A DNA stretch of 64,000 bases from Malania oleifera (lineage: Eukaryota > Streptophyta > Magnoliopsida > Santalales > Ximeniaceae): NCBI RefSeq assembly GCF_029873635.1, contig NC_080419.1, positions 69,979,823-70,043,822 of the forward strand, given 5' to 3'. Both the position numbers and the translations under genes were made by a program. Shown here piece by piece: positions 44,344 to 56,949 of the stretch (its first letter is position 1; each line of letters opens with the position of its first letter). The notes below the pieces were generated by a model. That model had not been told where the DNA came from and made no database searches. It worked only from the letters and a program-made list of their open reading frames with translations.

Positions 44344-46329
44344 GATTCAAGAAAAAAAAATTAACTTTGATAAGTACCAAATGATAGTATCTGTTGCTTC
44401 AATATCACTTTTTTTTTTTTTTGCTTTATTTTCTTTTTTTGATGTCTCCTTTTTTTTTTCTTTTCTAATGCCTCTTTTTTTTTTTTTTTTTTTTCTACTT
44501 GGTACATGTTACAAAACAAGAACAATGAATAATGAACATAAACAAAACAAGATAGGATGATAAAATGAAACAAAAAATAAACGGAGAGTAAACCTGATTT
44601 TAGAACCTAAGCTCTAATAACAAATAATGCAAACCTCAATTGACACTCATTGAGACCCAACGAACAATATTCCATACTTGCCAAATGATGCAAACATCAA
44701 CCGACATGCTTTGAAACCCAACAATCAATATAGGAATGTTTGCCCAAGAAAGCGAAAATTCAGATTTTTGATAGAAAATCCCGACCCAACGTTTATAAAT
44801 TAAACGCGAACCAAAGGTATAAAATAACAAACCTTGACCCAATGATTATAATTAAATCACGGACCGAAGGTCTAAAGTAACAAACTTCAACCCAATGATT
44901 ATAATTAAATCACGAACCGAAGATATAAAATTTAAACGCCACAAGGAAAAATCCTTGATAAGTTCACCAGTTCTCTAAAGAACCAAGAAGAAACAAACCC
45001 TCACATTTTTATTCCATCATGTCTTTTTTATTACAATGAGAAGACTATTTATAGGCATAGTTTGGGAGACAAAACATTAAACACTTCCAACAACTCTTAA
45101 CAACTCTCAACAACTTTCAACCTAACCTAATTAATAATAACACAACTTACAAAGACGTGCACATGCAAGAAAACAAGTTCTCTTGCAAGATTACAACAAC
45201 TCTCAACAACTCTTAACCTAACACAATTAATAATAACACAACTGACAAAGATATGCACATGCAAGCAAACAAGTTGTCTTGCAAGATTACAAATTAAATG
45301 AAAAGATTTAAGTCAAAAAGTCAAAATCCCATATTTGAATAGCACACCATTATTAAGGAGATTACAACATTTAAGTAAGATTAACTCCATAAAAAACTTG
45401 GATTAAGTTTATAAAATCTCAATCTTTCTTTTGGCCAAGCTTGGAGTGCCCCATTCTTGAATAAGACAGAATATCTTGAATCAGCTCATGAAGTGCTTCT
45501 TTGATCTTCTTGGATCTCTCTCGAGTGATAGGCCTAAATAGAACATGAAATGGATCTATTTAATGGTGCTTGTTGATTCTCATCAAAGAAGATGATTGGG
45601 ATTCTATTGTTAGTAATAGGAGACATGGAGGGCGGTTTAGAGAAGCTAGGAACCGGGAAGATAACAACTTGGGTAGTATTAAGATGAAAATTCCGTCATT
45701 TCAAGGTAGATCCGACCCTGAAGCATACCTTGAGTGGGAGAAGAAGATGGATTTTATATTTGACCACCACAACTATTCCAAAACAAAGAAGGTAAAATTA
45801 ACTGTGATTGAATTTTCTGACTATGTTATTACTTGGTGGGATCAGCTTGTTACAAATAGGAGGCGGAATAGAGAACAACCAATAGAGACATGGGAGGAGA
45901 TGAAAACAGTGATGAGAAAGTGATTCGTTCTAAGTTACTACTACCGAAAGTTGTACAAAAAGCTACAAGATCTTAGACAAGGAAGCCGGAGCGTAGAGGA
46001 TTATTACAAGGAGATGGAGATTGCTATGATTCGGGCTAATGTAGAAGGGGATCAAGAGGCTACAATAGCTAGGTTTTTATTTGGATTAAATCGGGAATTC
46101 AAAGATAAGGTAGAGATGTAGCATTATGTGGAGTTGGAAGATATGGTGCACATGGCCATCAAAGTGGAGCAACAACTCAAGAAGGGGGGTGGATCATGTG
46201 CAGCCCATAACTCCAGTTATACCTCTTGGAAACTGAGTTATACCAACCAGATGGATAAGTCACAAACATCCAAATTCGAGCCCAAGTCCATGAACACCCG
46301 CCACGTTCCTTAAGGTAAAACCAACACTC

Positions 46330-46930
46330 TACCTCTAGGAATCGTGACATTAAATGTTTTAAATGTCAAAGGAGGGGACACATAGCAAGTCAATGTCCAA
46401 ACAAGCAAGTCATGGTGTTGCAAGACAATGGTGAAATTGTGACCGACAATGAAGATTCCAACACCGACGACATGCCACCATTGGAGGACGTTTTCGAGGA
46501 TGAATATTTAGCCCTTGATACATTGACATTGGTGGCGAGGAGAGCATTGAGCTTGCAAGCAAAGGGAGTTGATGAAGTGTAGTGGGAGAACATCTTTCAC
46601 ACTAGGTGCTACGTCAAAGACAAGGTATGTAGTGTGATTATTGGCGGTGTTAGTTGTACTAATGTTGCAAGCACAATTATGGTGGAAAAATTGGGACTAC
46701 TCGTGATGAAGCACCCAAGACCGTACAAATTGCAATGGTTAAATGATAGTGGTGAGATAAGGGTGAACAAGCAGGTGTTAGTTGCATTTCGAATCGGTAA
46801 ATATGAAGAAGAAGTGTTGTGTGATATAGTACCAATGCAAGCGGGACACTTATTACTAGGGCATCTATGGCAGTTTGATAGGCATATGAAGCATGATGGC
46901 TTTACAAAAAAAATACTCCTTTGTACTTAA
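46330..46930 (+). pseudogene. Gypsy nucleocapsid zinc knuckle and protease
   Basis: CFKCQRRGHIASQCPNK (about 46350-46405) is a perfect CX2CX4HX4C zinc knuckle. After an acidic linker and a TAG at 46580, 46634-46930 encodes VIIGGVSCTNVASTIMVEKLGL and the DIVPMQAGHLLLGHLWQFDRH block, the retropepsin of plant gypsy elements. The usual active-site Asp is replaced: IIGGVSCTN where D-G/S is expected. Downstream to 47296 the frame keeps pieces leading to YEDVFPD, the entry to RT, with TAG replacing a usual Gln just before it. Confidence 0.8.
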
Positions 46931-47550
46931 TCAACGATCAATCAATCTTGTGCCATTGACACCGTATCAAATATATGAGGATCAAGTGAGATTGCAAAAA
47001 GAGAGTGCTTAAAAAAAAGAGAGTGAAAAAAAGAAAAAGAGTCAAAATGAAAAAGAAGCTAAGAAAAATAAGAGAGAAAAAGAAAAATCAAAATTCATCC
47101 ATTGAGAGAAAATCAGAGAGAAAACAACAAAATTTCTATGCAAAAGTGAGTAAAATTAAGTGAGCAATGTTTTCAAATCAGCCGATGATTGTACTTTTGT
47201 ACAAAGAGGCATGTCTAAACACTAACGAACTTAACTTAGCTTTGCCCAGTTCTGTTGTTTCTCTTTTGTAGAAGTATGAGGATGTCTTTCCCGATGCTGA
47301 CTTTGCCGGTAGTAAGGTAGATAGAAAAAGTACTAGCGGCACTTGTCATTATTTAGGACAATCTCTAGTTTCTTGATTCTCTAAGAAACAAAACTCAATT
47401 GTCTTATCCACAACCAAAACTGAATATATTGCAGCTAGAAGTTGTGGTGCTCAAACGCTTTATATGAAACAACAACTTATGGATTTTGGGTTGCCCTATG
47501 ATACGATTCCTATTAAGTGTGATAATACTAGTGCAATTAATATATCTAAA

Positions 47551-49509
47551 TGTAGTGACCCGAAGAATAATAGCGTTTTTAATAATAAGAGGGAGAGAAA
47601 ATAGAAACAGAAACAGAAGGAGGCCGTAGACTTCGTCGACGACATTGTAATTTGGAGAAACTATTAAATAATCATAATTACAGAATTTTTCTAGGCTTCG
47701 TTGACGAACACAGGGTCTCGTCGACGAAGGTCTTCAGAATTTCGTCGACGAACACAGGGCTTCATCGACGAGAAAATACCGAGAGATGGTTCAGGGTGCT
47801 CTAAATTTCATTGACGAATACAGGGTCTCGTCGATGAATTTTGTGAAGGGCTCATTGACGAAGTGATGTGGCTCGTCAACGAACCTGGCCCTATAAAGGT
47901 GGAAAACCAAGATATTTCTCATTTTCTCTCACTGCCCTCTCTCTCTCCTCTCTCTCTCCTACGACTCTCTCTTCCTTCTCCCTTAATTTCTGGACCCACC
48001 AGTCGCTGGATCAACGATCCAATGCTACCACGACGCTCCTGACGGAGTTCTCTACGCTTCTACCGGAGCGAATCATTGGGAAATCAGAGTTGGAAATCAT
48101 CCCAAATTCAGGGTAAGCCATTTTAGCCACTTTTTGGCCTCATGGTAGTTATAGGAAATAATGTAGGTAGGAAAATATTGATGTTTAGTTCTGAAAAATA
48201 TTGGTTTCAGGGTGTTTTGTAGGAGGTCCTACAAGTATCGGGCTAGAGTACAGTAGGGGCTTTTTGAAGTTAAGATAAGGGAAATATGCTATGCTAGGAA
48301 AATTCTAAATGTTATACAGTTTATTTATTTACGAAAATTACGTACTTTAGTATGGTGTGGCTTGTGATTATGTATATGGTACGGGGATATGTTTTACGAA
48401 TTTAGTTTCCTAATTTTATGAATTTTAGTTTTATGGTTATACAAACTTCAGTATCATACTTTTATAGATTTCAGTACCATGATTTTATGAATCTCAATAC
48501 TATGATTATATGAATTCCAGTATTACGAATATGTAGTTCCATGTTATGATTATTCACATTTCAGTACGTTATACAGCATCATGGTTATTTCAGTACTTCA
48601 GAATCATTGTAAATCAGTTAGTTATGTATAGAAATATATTATATGATATCAGATCCTATTGGACTTATAGCTACAGAGCACGGTACCGTTGCTACAGATA
48701 CTATGTTACTTTATGAGTGCAACCACCTATTCTGATAATACGTGGTACGGTTGACCACCTAGGCCCTTGAAGAGGTTAGGCTCCCCATCCAGATATGGGT
48801 TGAGGTGGGCAGGTCGACTAACGGAGTTCAATGATTTATTCCTGGTTAGCCAGCTAGGGTAAATCCAGCCTACGGGCCGCACAACCTCGTCATGAGGGGC
48901 ATGTCATGACACAGATAGTCACAGGGAACAGTTTTAGTAATTATTACATACGTACAAATTTACAGAAACAAGGACTCTACTTATGTACACTAGAAGTATT
49001 TTGAATTATAACCATAATACTGATATGTTAAGCAATAGGGAAAAGGGGTGGTGTGCTTTATTATTTGTATTGTACTTTTGTACTCAATTATTCATGTTTA
49101 TATGAAACAGATTTCATGATATATAGTAGCTCATTTGCCACACACTAGTAATAGCATATTTTCACTTACTGAGCGTTGCCTTATCCCAGTATTGAAATAT
49201 TTTTCAGGTGATCTGGGTAGGCGAGTAGATCAGGCTCGCAAATAGAGGGCATCTATAGTGCCCCATCAGAGAGTGAGTATCATTTTTGGGAATGATTTTG
49301 TGTAACCCTAGCTAGTTGAGGGCATTTTTGGGGATATAGTTATATTGTATATATTGCAAAACATTTCAGAACTCTGGTATTGAATGTAATGGTTTAGGTT
49401 ATGTTTATATGATTCTGCTTCTCGCTGCTTAGGTTAACACGATGGTATCAGAATATGTTAATTGCTATAATGGAAAAAAAAAATCATGTTAATTAAGCAA
49501 GTTGTTACA
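47551..49509 (+). mobile_element. Ty3/gypsy solo LTR (1,959 bp), TSD CTAAA
   Basis: Ends TGTAGTGACCCG and GTTGTTACA; CTAAA at 47546-47550 and 49510-49514. Removing the insert and one CTAAA restores the copia RNase H reading frame. Array at 47633-47882, TATA CTATAAAGG at 47891, leader block at about 48018. A weak minisatellite (CAGTAYCATGATTTTATGAAT) lies at 48420-48600, with the CCTACGGGCCGCACAACC block at 48868. Confidence 0.93.
47633..47882 (+). repeat. TCGTCGACGA array, the best-preserved one
   Basis: Nine units start at 47633, 47698, 47718, 47742, 47762, 47808, 47828, 47852 and 47873. Steps are 65, 20, 24, 20, 46, 20, 24 and 21 bp, close to multiples of 20-23 bp. Three are perfect palindromes and the others carry one or two transitions at CpG positions. 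Spacers alternate between ACACAGGG-type and longer ones. The TATA box follows 9 bp after the last unit. Confidence 0.85.
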
Positions 49510-49740
49510 CTAAAAATCCTATCTCACAATCACAAACCAAACATATTGAGATTAGACGCCATTTCATTCATGATCATGTACAGAAAGGGGATGTGACACT
49601 TTAGTTTATGTGTACCCATGAGCAGTGGGCTAATATTTTCACCAAACCTCTTTAGGAAAATAGGTTCATACAGATTAGATGTGAGCTAGGTCTATTGTAT
49701 AGTAGAGAGGCTACATAGAAAATTGATAGAGTGCACAAAC

Positions 49741-50261
49741 TTAGGGGGAGCTTCTTTAGATAGAAAATATATGGTTCTGAAAACTTTAAATCTATCACTG
49801 CTTTATGAATATGTTTGTGGTTTGCAGTGCATGACTATCATATCTCTTGCATGTTGATAGTTTTATTTATATTTTTCATTTTTTGATCATACTAGACTTT
49901 TTGAGTTGTTAGTTGTGGAAAAAGTGTACATTTGAACTCAAATTAGGTCATTTCTATACAGATATTTTTAGGAAATGCTCTACTTTCAAATGACATGCTG
50001 CCGAATTTTCTAAAAATCCTCCCAACCATATCTTGTATTTAAATGATTCATACTTAATGCCTTACTTATATGCTTTAAATTTATCATGGTCCTTTTTGTT
50101 GTTGCCAAAAGGGGGAGAAGAAGGCAAGATTGGGTACTTGAAAAATGTTTAAACTTTTAAATCTTTAAAATTCTCATTATGCATATTGTCACGGAAAGCC
50201 TTTCTTGGTTGTACCCACTTTTGCATGATGTACTTGTCATCATCAAAAAGGGGGAGAAGTT
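49741..50261 (+). mobile_element. Copia 3' non-coding region with polypurine tracts
   Basis: Purine tracts TTAGGGGGAGCTTC (49741), CAAAAGGGGGAGAAGAAGG (50107) and AAAAAGGGGGAGAAG (50245) follow the end of pol. The last adjoins the LTR and is the likely plus-strand primer. No gene is seen between them. Confidence 0.6.
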
Positions 50262-51088
50262 CACCTTATAGGTCGTACCCTGTTTTGATTATGACAAATA
50301 CTCTGGTATTTAATGTCTATCAAGTTTGTGTGCAGGTTCATATTAGCAAGATCCTATGATAGCACATGTTATCTTGAAGCAAAAGAAGACCTAGAAGATT
50401 CACTTGTTGTAATTTTATATTCTATTTTTATTTGGATCTGTAATAGTAAAGTAGGAAAGGTCTGTAATAATTAATGCATATCATGGATATACGAACTAAT
50501 AAGCTTAAAGACCTTAGAAAGACCCTAGGTCCTTGCACTTACAGTTAAGATAGTCCCCGTTATCACATATCCTATGAGGGGAACCTATTGAATTGAAAAA
50601 AGAATTAAAGAACTAAAATTGTAAGGTTTCAGGCGACCAGACCATGGTGTTCAAAACACCCCAGTTGACCGAACCGTTGAATGGTCAAAAAGTTGACCTG
50701 AGTTCAAGCAACTAAATTCAAAATGAATTGAATGTCCACGGCTGACCGAACTCAAGACCTTACTTTTTTCCACCAACTCGGGCGCCCGAACTTCACATTC
50801 AAAATACCCCTAGGCAACCGAATGTTCAAGTTTGGTAGACCGAACTTTGAGATTAGGCAACCGAACCTCTTACAGATTGGAAAATCGCTTTGGTCAGCAA
50901 ACCAAATCCTCTTTCAAGCACCCGAACTTCAAAAATCACCTTTTTTGTTTGTGTTTGTTTGGGCAACCAAACCTATGCAGTGACGCCTTGATTTTCGTAC
51001 AATTTTTTTTACAATAATAAATAAATATTCACTCATCATCAACAACATTCTCAAATCGGCCATGTCAACAATCCTATTACCATTCATA
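50262..51088 (+). mobile_element. Copia 3' LTR, truncated on the right
   Basis: The start TTCACCTTATAGGTCGTACC is degenerate from TGTTGACCTTATAGGTC. A third variant of the U3 array (GGC(A/G)ACC(G/A)AAC and GTTGACCGAAC units) fills 50630-50975. The LTR is cut by the minus-strand gypsy LTR near 51089. The two short frames here (50732-50983, 50832-51017) are artefacts of the array. Confidence 0.6.
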
Positions 51089-53758
51089 TGACCCGACCCG
51101 CATTGGGTACTAGGTAAAAAATCATTTTATTTATACAATATAATAGCGGAAGATAGTACATACTTAACAACTAGAATACAATATCCAGAGTATCAATATA
51201 CATATATCTATACATTACCATCCCATACTCAAAAGCAACTTAACTCTTAGGGAATTACACCTCCCCTAGTCCAAAAACTCACCCTGCGTGTTAGGGTCTC
51301 AACTCCCTAAGGTCACGGAACTTTATCACCTGGCCTATCCATGTTTTCTGAAAAATTTAGATAATTTGGGTGAGACACATCTCAATAAACATGAATAAAT
51401 TATTTACAGTATGTGGTCATATGAGTTCAGTTATAACACACTTACTTTTCAAATCAACATTTCATCTGAGAAAAATACATTGATAATCATATTCTTATAA
51501 TCATATAGATATACAACACAAGATTTTATAAGTTTTAAAACCATTTCTCAAATTCAATCATTTCCAACACAAATTTACCCGTGAAGTTCCTGAGAATAGG
51601 GAAGATTACCCTCCCATACAGGTAGCTTCCCTCTGCCCTAACACGTTATGCAGTCAGTATGACCACATCTGATACTTATCAGGGCACTTACCTTACTCAG
51701 TAAGCCCTCAAGAGAAGAGTTTCACTTCGCCTCAATTATTTACGTTATTAACTTACACGGATCCATTTCCCAATTTATCATTCTCTATTTCTCAATTACC
51801 ATTATTTCTTTCATTTCTCATTTTAGCCAATTTTATCATTCTTTCACTTTCCATTTCCATTTCACTATCCAGCTCATGAGTATCCTTGGTACCTAGTACC
51901 AACATCTTGTCTGTAACTCATGGCTATCCTGAGGATATTTCTTTCCACGCCATGATTCCCCCCATGGTCAGGGTTGTGCGGCCCGAAGGCTGGATCTAAC
52001 CGCAGTTGGCTAACCCAGTTAGATCAAAATATTATATCACATATCTTGCATCTGTAGCACGACTGGCCGACCTATAGCCCTGATCTGGACTCAGGGGGCA
52101 CAACAACTCTACTAAACAGCTCGGTTGACTGTTACACCATACGCTCCAAGAGTACGTGTGGTTGCACTACACCACTAGCAGTAGTACCGTGCTCAATATC
52201 ACAACCCATCATTAGGGTTTCCATAACCATTCATTAGGGTTCACTACCACATACCTGCAATCATTATGCGGTATTGACATTTCATCAATCATATTTCAGT
52301 ATATACGTTTCAGAATTCACATTCTCATTTTCACGTTTCAATATTTCCATATTAATATACATCATTAATCTCATATCAGTATATCTCAATTCATCTCAAT
52401 ATAAATGTTTCCTGTGCACAATCCATCATCTCATAATAGTATATATTGCATTTCATGTATTTCAACATTTCTCAAAATACCCATATCAGTAATTCGTAAA
52501 ATCTCATTTTTCATGCAAAACATTTTTACTCACATATAAATATCATATTTCATTATTTTCCACTAATCACATCAATAATTCTCATTTCAATATTTTCTCA
52601 TAAATTACTCATCGTTATATTTCACATTTTTCAATACACGTCATATGTCATATAATTTTCATCTAATATTCATAATATATTAATTTCACACTCCAAAATA
52701 TCACAATTTAATATTACTTAAATGCCACATAATTTATCTAATATTTATATCATAATAATTTTCAGATAAAATACCATATGCTCATTTTCACATATCAATT
52801 CAAATAGTAGCTCTAAAACTATTGTTATAATTTATTCCCCTTACCTGACTTATTGAGAGTTTCGTTAATACCCAAATCCTATGCCCTTGGTGCCCGAAAC
52901 TCAAATTCTGCAATTTGCATTTTCCCTAGATTAATTGACTCATTTTTCCAAAATAATACCCATCTAACCTTCCCTAGGCTTCATATACCCAAAATTAACA
53001 TTTAAACTAATATTTAACACCGTCACTTAATTTTCTGAACTATGATTGTGGGTCCCAAAATTACACTCGCGGCGCTCACCTGGGTCTTAAATTTCAAAAA
53101 TCATACTTCAACGTCAGATGCTCAATATTCTAACATTTCTAAATCAACACTAATTAAATAATAATAAGCCCTTTAATAACCCCCTTATCCCAAATTTGGG
53201 GTTATGCCTACGACGACTCCATGAGAAATTCGTTCCGCTAGACTTGTAGAGAATTATCCTTAGATTCTTGTGGTGGTGTCCGATCGTCCATTGGGCTTAA
53301 AATTCGCAAGAAATTGAGGAAAAGGGGAGAGATTTGGCTTACCCCAGGAGATATGCCTACACCACTCCTACCACCAATCCGTTCCGGTAGAAATGACAGA
53401 AGCGGAAAATGGAGTCCAACGGTATCTTCTGATTTTCGATTGGGTGAGTATCTGTCACGGAACTGAGGAGAGAGGGTGAGAGAACGAGGAGTGAGAGAGC
53501 GTATGCAGGAAACCTGGGCAGAAGAAATAGAAAGAAAAAAGGGGGGGTCTTGTGTAGAGATGACATCCTAAAGCTTCTTTGTAGCTTCAGGAATAATAAT
53601 AATAATAATAATAATATTTCATTAATATTAATAATAATATATTTTATTAACAAAATTAAAAATAAATTTTAATTATTTTTTTTTATAAATTTAATTAATT
53701 AATTAATTTTTGGGAATCACCCCGCTACTATTGTATAACCATTTTTGGGGTTATTACA
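51089..53758 (-). mobile_element. Ty3/gypsy (Tekay-like) 3' LTR, minus strand, about 2.7 kb
   Basis: The minus-strand start TGTAATAACCCC is at 53758, next to a reverse polypurine tract (TTCTCCCCTCCTT, 53759-53771). The left end near 51089 (GACCCGACCCGC) is approximate. It contains the GTGCGGCCCGAAGGC block at 51976 and a run of CATTTC/TCAATAT-like short repeats (about 52270-52800). An (AAT)n run is at 53589-53615. It has no TCGTCGACGA array. Confidence 0.75.
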
Positions 53759-54788
53759 TTCTCCCCTCCTTATAAAAATTTTGATCTCGAAATTTGTTAT
53801 TCGACTACTTACCATCCTTTGAGAAAATACTTTCAATTTCATTAATTACCCTCACTTATGGCGGAGGAACACCGTGGTTATAAAGAGGGTTCTGAGAGAT
53901 TACAATTATTCAAAATTCTCCCAAAACTATTCACGTTCCAAAACTAAAAACTTTATTTATTCTATGTTACACTATACAAATCAAAATACACAATATTATT
54001 CATTTTATTCTAACTGGCTCAACTCTAAACTCCACTAAATAAATGTGGATATCTCTGGCACATCTGATCCTCTAGTTCCTAGGAAGCCTCCTCGATGACA
54101 TGATTGCGCTGTAAAAATTTTACCAGTGGAATCTTCTTTGTGCGTAGCTCCTCCTCCTTCCAGTCAAGACTCTGCACTGGCACTTTGTCATAAGCTAAAG
54201 TATCACCCAACTCCAGTGCTTCATAGCTGATCATATGTGAGGGGTCTGGGATGTATTTCCTTAGTATAGAAATGTGAAATACGTAATGAATCCCAGATAG
54301 GACCGGTGGTAATGCCAATCGATAGGCAACTGGACCCACCCTTTCAAGAATCTCGAATGGCCCAATATACCTAGGACTCAACTTACACTTCCTCCCAAAC
54401 CTCATAACTCCCTTCATCAATGCCACCTTTAGGAATACGTGATCTCTTGCGTCAAACTCTAGTTCTCGCTGGTGAGTATCTGTATAACTCTTCTGTCGGC
54501 TCTATGCTATTCTGATCTTGTCTCTGATGAGTCTGACTTTATCCTGAGTCTGCTATATCAGCTCTGACCCCAGTATCATCTCTCCCCAATCTTATCCCAG
54601 TATAATGAGGATCAGCACCTCCTGCCATACAGTGCCTCAAACGGTGCCATCCTAATGCTGGCCTGGTAGCTGTTGTTATACGCAAACTCAACCAGTGGCA
54701 AATACTGTATCCAATAACCTCCAAAGTCTAGCACATATGCTCGCAGCATATCCTCTAGAATCTGTATTTTCCTCTCCGCCTGCCCATC
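53759..54788 (-). pseudogene. Tekay-like gypsy pol: integrase C-terminus and chromo-like tail
   Basis: The minus frame at 54079-54426 carries MRFGRKCKLSPRYIGPFEIL and HYVFHISILRKYIPDPSH, the GPY/F module after integrase. The RTKKIPLVKFLQRNHVIEEAS tail then resembles the group II chromodomain of Tekay elements. Further back, 54612-54788 reads DGQAERKIQILEDMLRAYV and EFAYNNSYQASIRMAPFEAL, the catalytic-core end of integrase. The gene is cut at 54788 by the 8.35-kb insertion and continues at 63143. It is non-functional (frameshifts and stops between 54427 and 54611). Confidence 0.88.
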
Positions 54789-56623
54789 TGTAAGAACCCG
54801 AACCGTGATATATGAGTTTAAATAGATAAGAGAGGGGCAAATTGGGAATTTAGCAGATTTTGTCGACAAAGCTAGAGTTCGTCGACGAAGTCCATGTAAG
54901 TCTTGTCAACGAAGTTCAGAGGCTCGTCGATGAGGAGAAGCTGAGAGATTTCGAGAAACTGGTAATATCAGGATTCGACGATGAATCCATCGTCTCGTCG
55001 ACAAGCTGTCTATATGATCTTGTCTACGAGGACACCATTTCGTCGATGAGGACGCCTAAGTAAAAGGGCTATAAATATCATTTCTCTTTATTTCCAAGCT
55101 AAGAAAACTAAAAATCTTCTCTCTATCTCTTTAAAACTCTCCCTACTCTCCATCTCTCTAGATTTCTTCACCGTTCGTTGCGAGAATCGTTAATCTGAAG
55201 TTACCACGAGGATCATGGAAGGATTCTCTACAAAACCTACGGATCGGAATCCTGTTTCGGAGATTTTTGAGTTTCGGCTTAAAATTGAGGTAAGGCTCGA
55301 TTTTCTTTTTTGATCCGGAAGTTTGGTAGAGGACTGAGTTTTGAGTATCTTCTGTATTGTGATTTGTAGGTTTTGGAACTCGGTACACTGTTTAGGAGCC
55401 TTAGAGTTCGGGATTGGTATTTTGGGGTAAAGTAAGGGGAATTGTGTTTATATTGGTTATTTTTGAAATCGGACTCGGTGGAATTGTGGTTCACGATCTT
55501 GTGTGTGTTTTGGCTACTCATTTGGGGGAATCTAACGAGAAAAACTATAGGTTTTTCATGATTACAGTTTTGGGAAAAGGGGGCAACGGGCTGCATCCCT
55601 GGTCTTGTTAAAAACCAAATGTATATGTTGATTTATACTGTGTTATAGGGATGGTCGTGCCTTGACTTGTTTAAAATGTATGTGTTTGAAAAACCATGAT
55701 TTTATATTACCAATTGGGTGTGGTTTGTTTGGTTATATGAGCATGCATGTGTGTGTGATTGGTTTAAATGCTAGTAGGAACGTGGTTCCAAATTTGTTCC
55801 AGGTACTGAGAGTGTCCGGCTCTATATCTGAAGTCATATGAAATCATTGGCCATAGATTGGTAGAGTGTTTGGCTCTATCTCCAAGGACGTGAGCCTATT
55901 TTGACAGATCAGGCCAAAGGGTGTGGATCCACCAATTAGCATCGGTACGATGCTATGGGAGTTGGGGACTAGCCATGTACCGGTGGCACCATGTTCGCGG
56001 GTTGGGTATGGGCCAACGCCGTATGACGTGGGCTGGCTTCGGACCAATGGGTGTGACGACACCGGGATTGCTGATCATGTGTGTGCGTGCGTGTATGCAT
56101 TGTTGTGAAAATTAGTACTGGAACTGCATTTAACTTCATGTATGTTGCATTATGATAACACTCAAATGCCACATACCGATATAACCTGTATTCTTCCTTA
56201 CTGATAGGTGTCTTATCCCTACTAAACGTACATATTTTTACAAGTCCTTCAAGTAACCGAAACTAGCGTCCTAGTGTCGAAAGCGTAGTGGCCGGTGTAC
56301 TGCGGGTAGCGCTTGGGTAAGTGCTAGGACTTGTATTTTGTGGGTTGACCTTTTGAGATATGTTGGGCACCTGTTTGTACGTTATTTGATGGAACCTTGA
56401 TTCTGTCCTTGTGTAGACTCTGGTATGGTATTGTATGTATATAGTAAGACCTTATTCCGCTGCGTATATTCTGTTATGTTTGGATATGTATAGGGTGCCT
56501 GGAAACCCCACGGGGTTGGACCCTCATCCATTGTCCTATATCTTTGGATGTTTTGTATGGCACAGGGACTGGTTGGTTTACATTTTCACCCCTGGGTCCC
56601 ATTTTTGGGTTCGATGCGTGACA
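54789..56623 (+). mobile_element. 5' LTR of the complete Tekay-like element
   Basis: TGTAAGAACCCG start, GTGACA end. The array has units at 54860, 54879, 54903, 54924, about 54975 and 54995, plus two more near 55022 and 55040. TATA box CTATAAATA at 55069-55077. Compared with the 3' LTR it has about 21 extra bases near 54977-54997, within the array. Confidence 0.88.
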
Positions 56624-56626
56624 ACT

Positions 56627-56638
56627 TGGTATCAGAGC
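56627..56638 (+). promoter_or_regulatory. Primer-binding site (tRNA-Met)
   Basis: TGGTATCAGAGC begins three bases after the LTR and is the standard complement to the 3' end of initiator tRNA-Met used by plant LTR elements. Confidence 0.9.
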
Positions 56639-56949
56639 TAAGTAGGTTGTTAGGTCTTGTAGACTTGGTTAGGCTTAGCTGTGAGTACATACCAGAGTAT
56701 AGGATGTTGGATGTGGGTAGAGTTGGTTGAGGGTTGTTCTGTTGCTAGACCACGATTTGTCGGCGGTATTCTGTGTTTTTCCTGGAATGACGATTTCAGT
56801 AAAAGCATAGAAGACCATTGATAACTTCCATGTTGGTGTGATATGACAGACCTAGACCTGGCAGGGAGTAGTTAACACGATTAGTTGTAGATCATTGTGT
56901 TAACTATATATGTTGTAGGGATACTGATAGATTCCTATTGTGCTGCATA

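Larger units (their letters stand above)
41363..45585 (-). mobile_element. Non-autonomous gypsy-like element with three LTRs, TSD AAGAA
   Basis: Target duplication AAGAA at 41358-41362 and 45586-45590 brackets the order LTR A (41363-42866), internal (42867-43219), LTR B (43220-44320), internal (44321-44624), LTR C (44625-45585). Each internal region is only 300-350 bp. Each has a reverse primer site next to the LTR on its right (GCTCTGATACCA at 43206-43217; decayed at 44611-44622). Each has a polypurine tract next to the LTR on its left (reverse, 42867 and 44321). No gag or pol is present. The three-LTR form is expected from unequal recombination between two copies. LTR A also holds ycf2 DNA. 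Confidence 0.85.
41099..46313 (+). pseudogene. Ty3/gypsy gag, interrupted by a 4.2-kb insertion
   Basis: The first part (41099-41357) starts MSYNSAKSIAGDATELANLK and ends in an acidic stretch. After the insertion the frame resumes at 45591 (DDWDSIVSNRR). It continues through FQGRSDPEAYLEWEKKMDFI and FSDYVITWWDQL, the capsid core of plant gypsy gag, to about 46313. Stops occur at 41228, 45920 and about 46119. Clade assignment within Ty3/gypsy is uncertain, perhaps a chromovirus. Confidence 0.85.
47297..49740 (+). pseudogene. Ty1/copia RNase H, split by a solo LTR
   Basis: DADFAGSKVDRKSTSGTCHYLGQSL begins abruptly at the end of the gypsy sequence and continues through the LSTTKTEYIAARSCG and YDTIPIKCDNTSAINIS blocks. 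It is cut at 47550 and resumes at 49515 (NPISQSQTKHIEI, HDHVQKGD, EQWANIFTKPL). The protein is very close to the minus-strand copy at 29236-29880. Stops replace Trp (47376) and others. No upstream copia pol is present. Confidence 0.85.
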
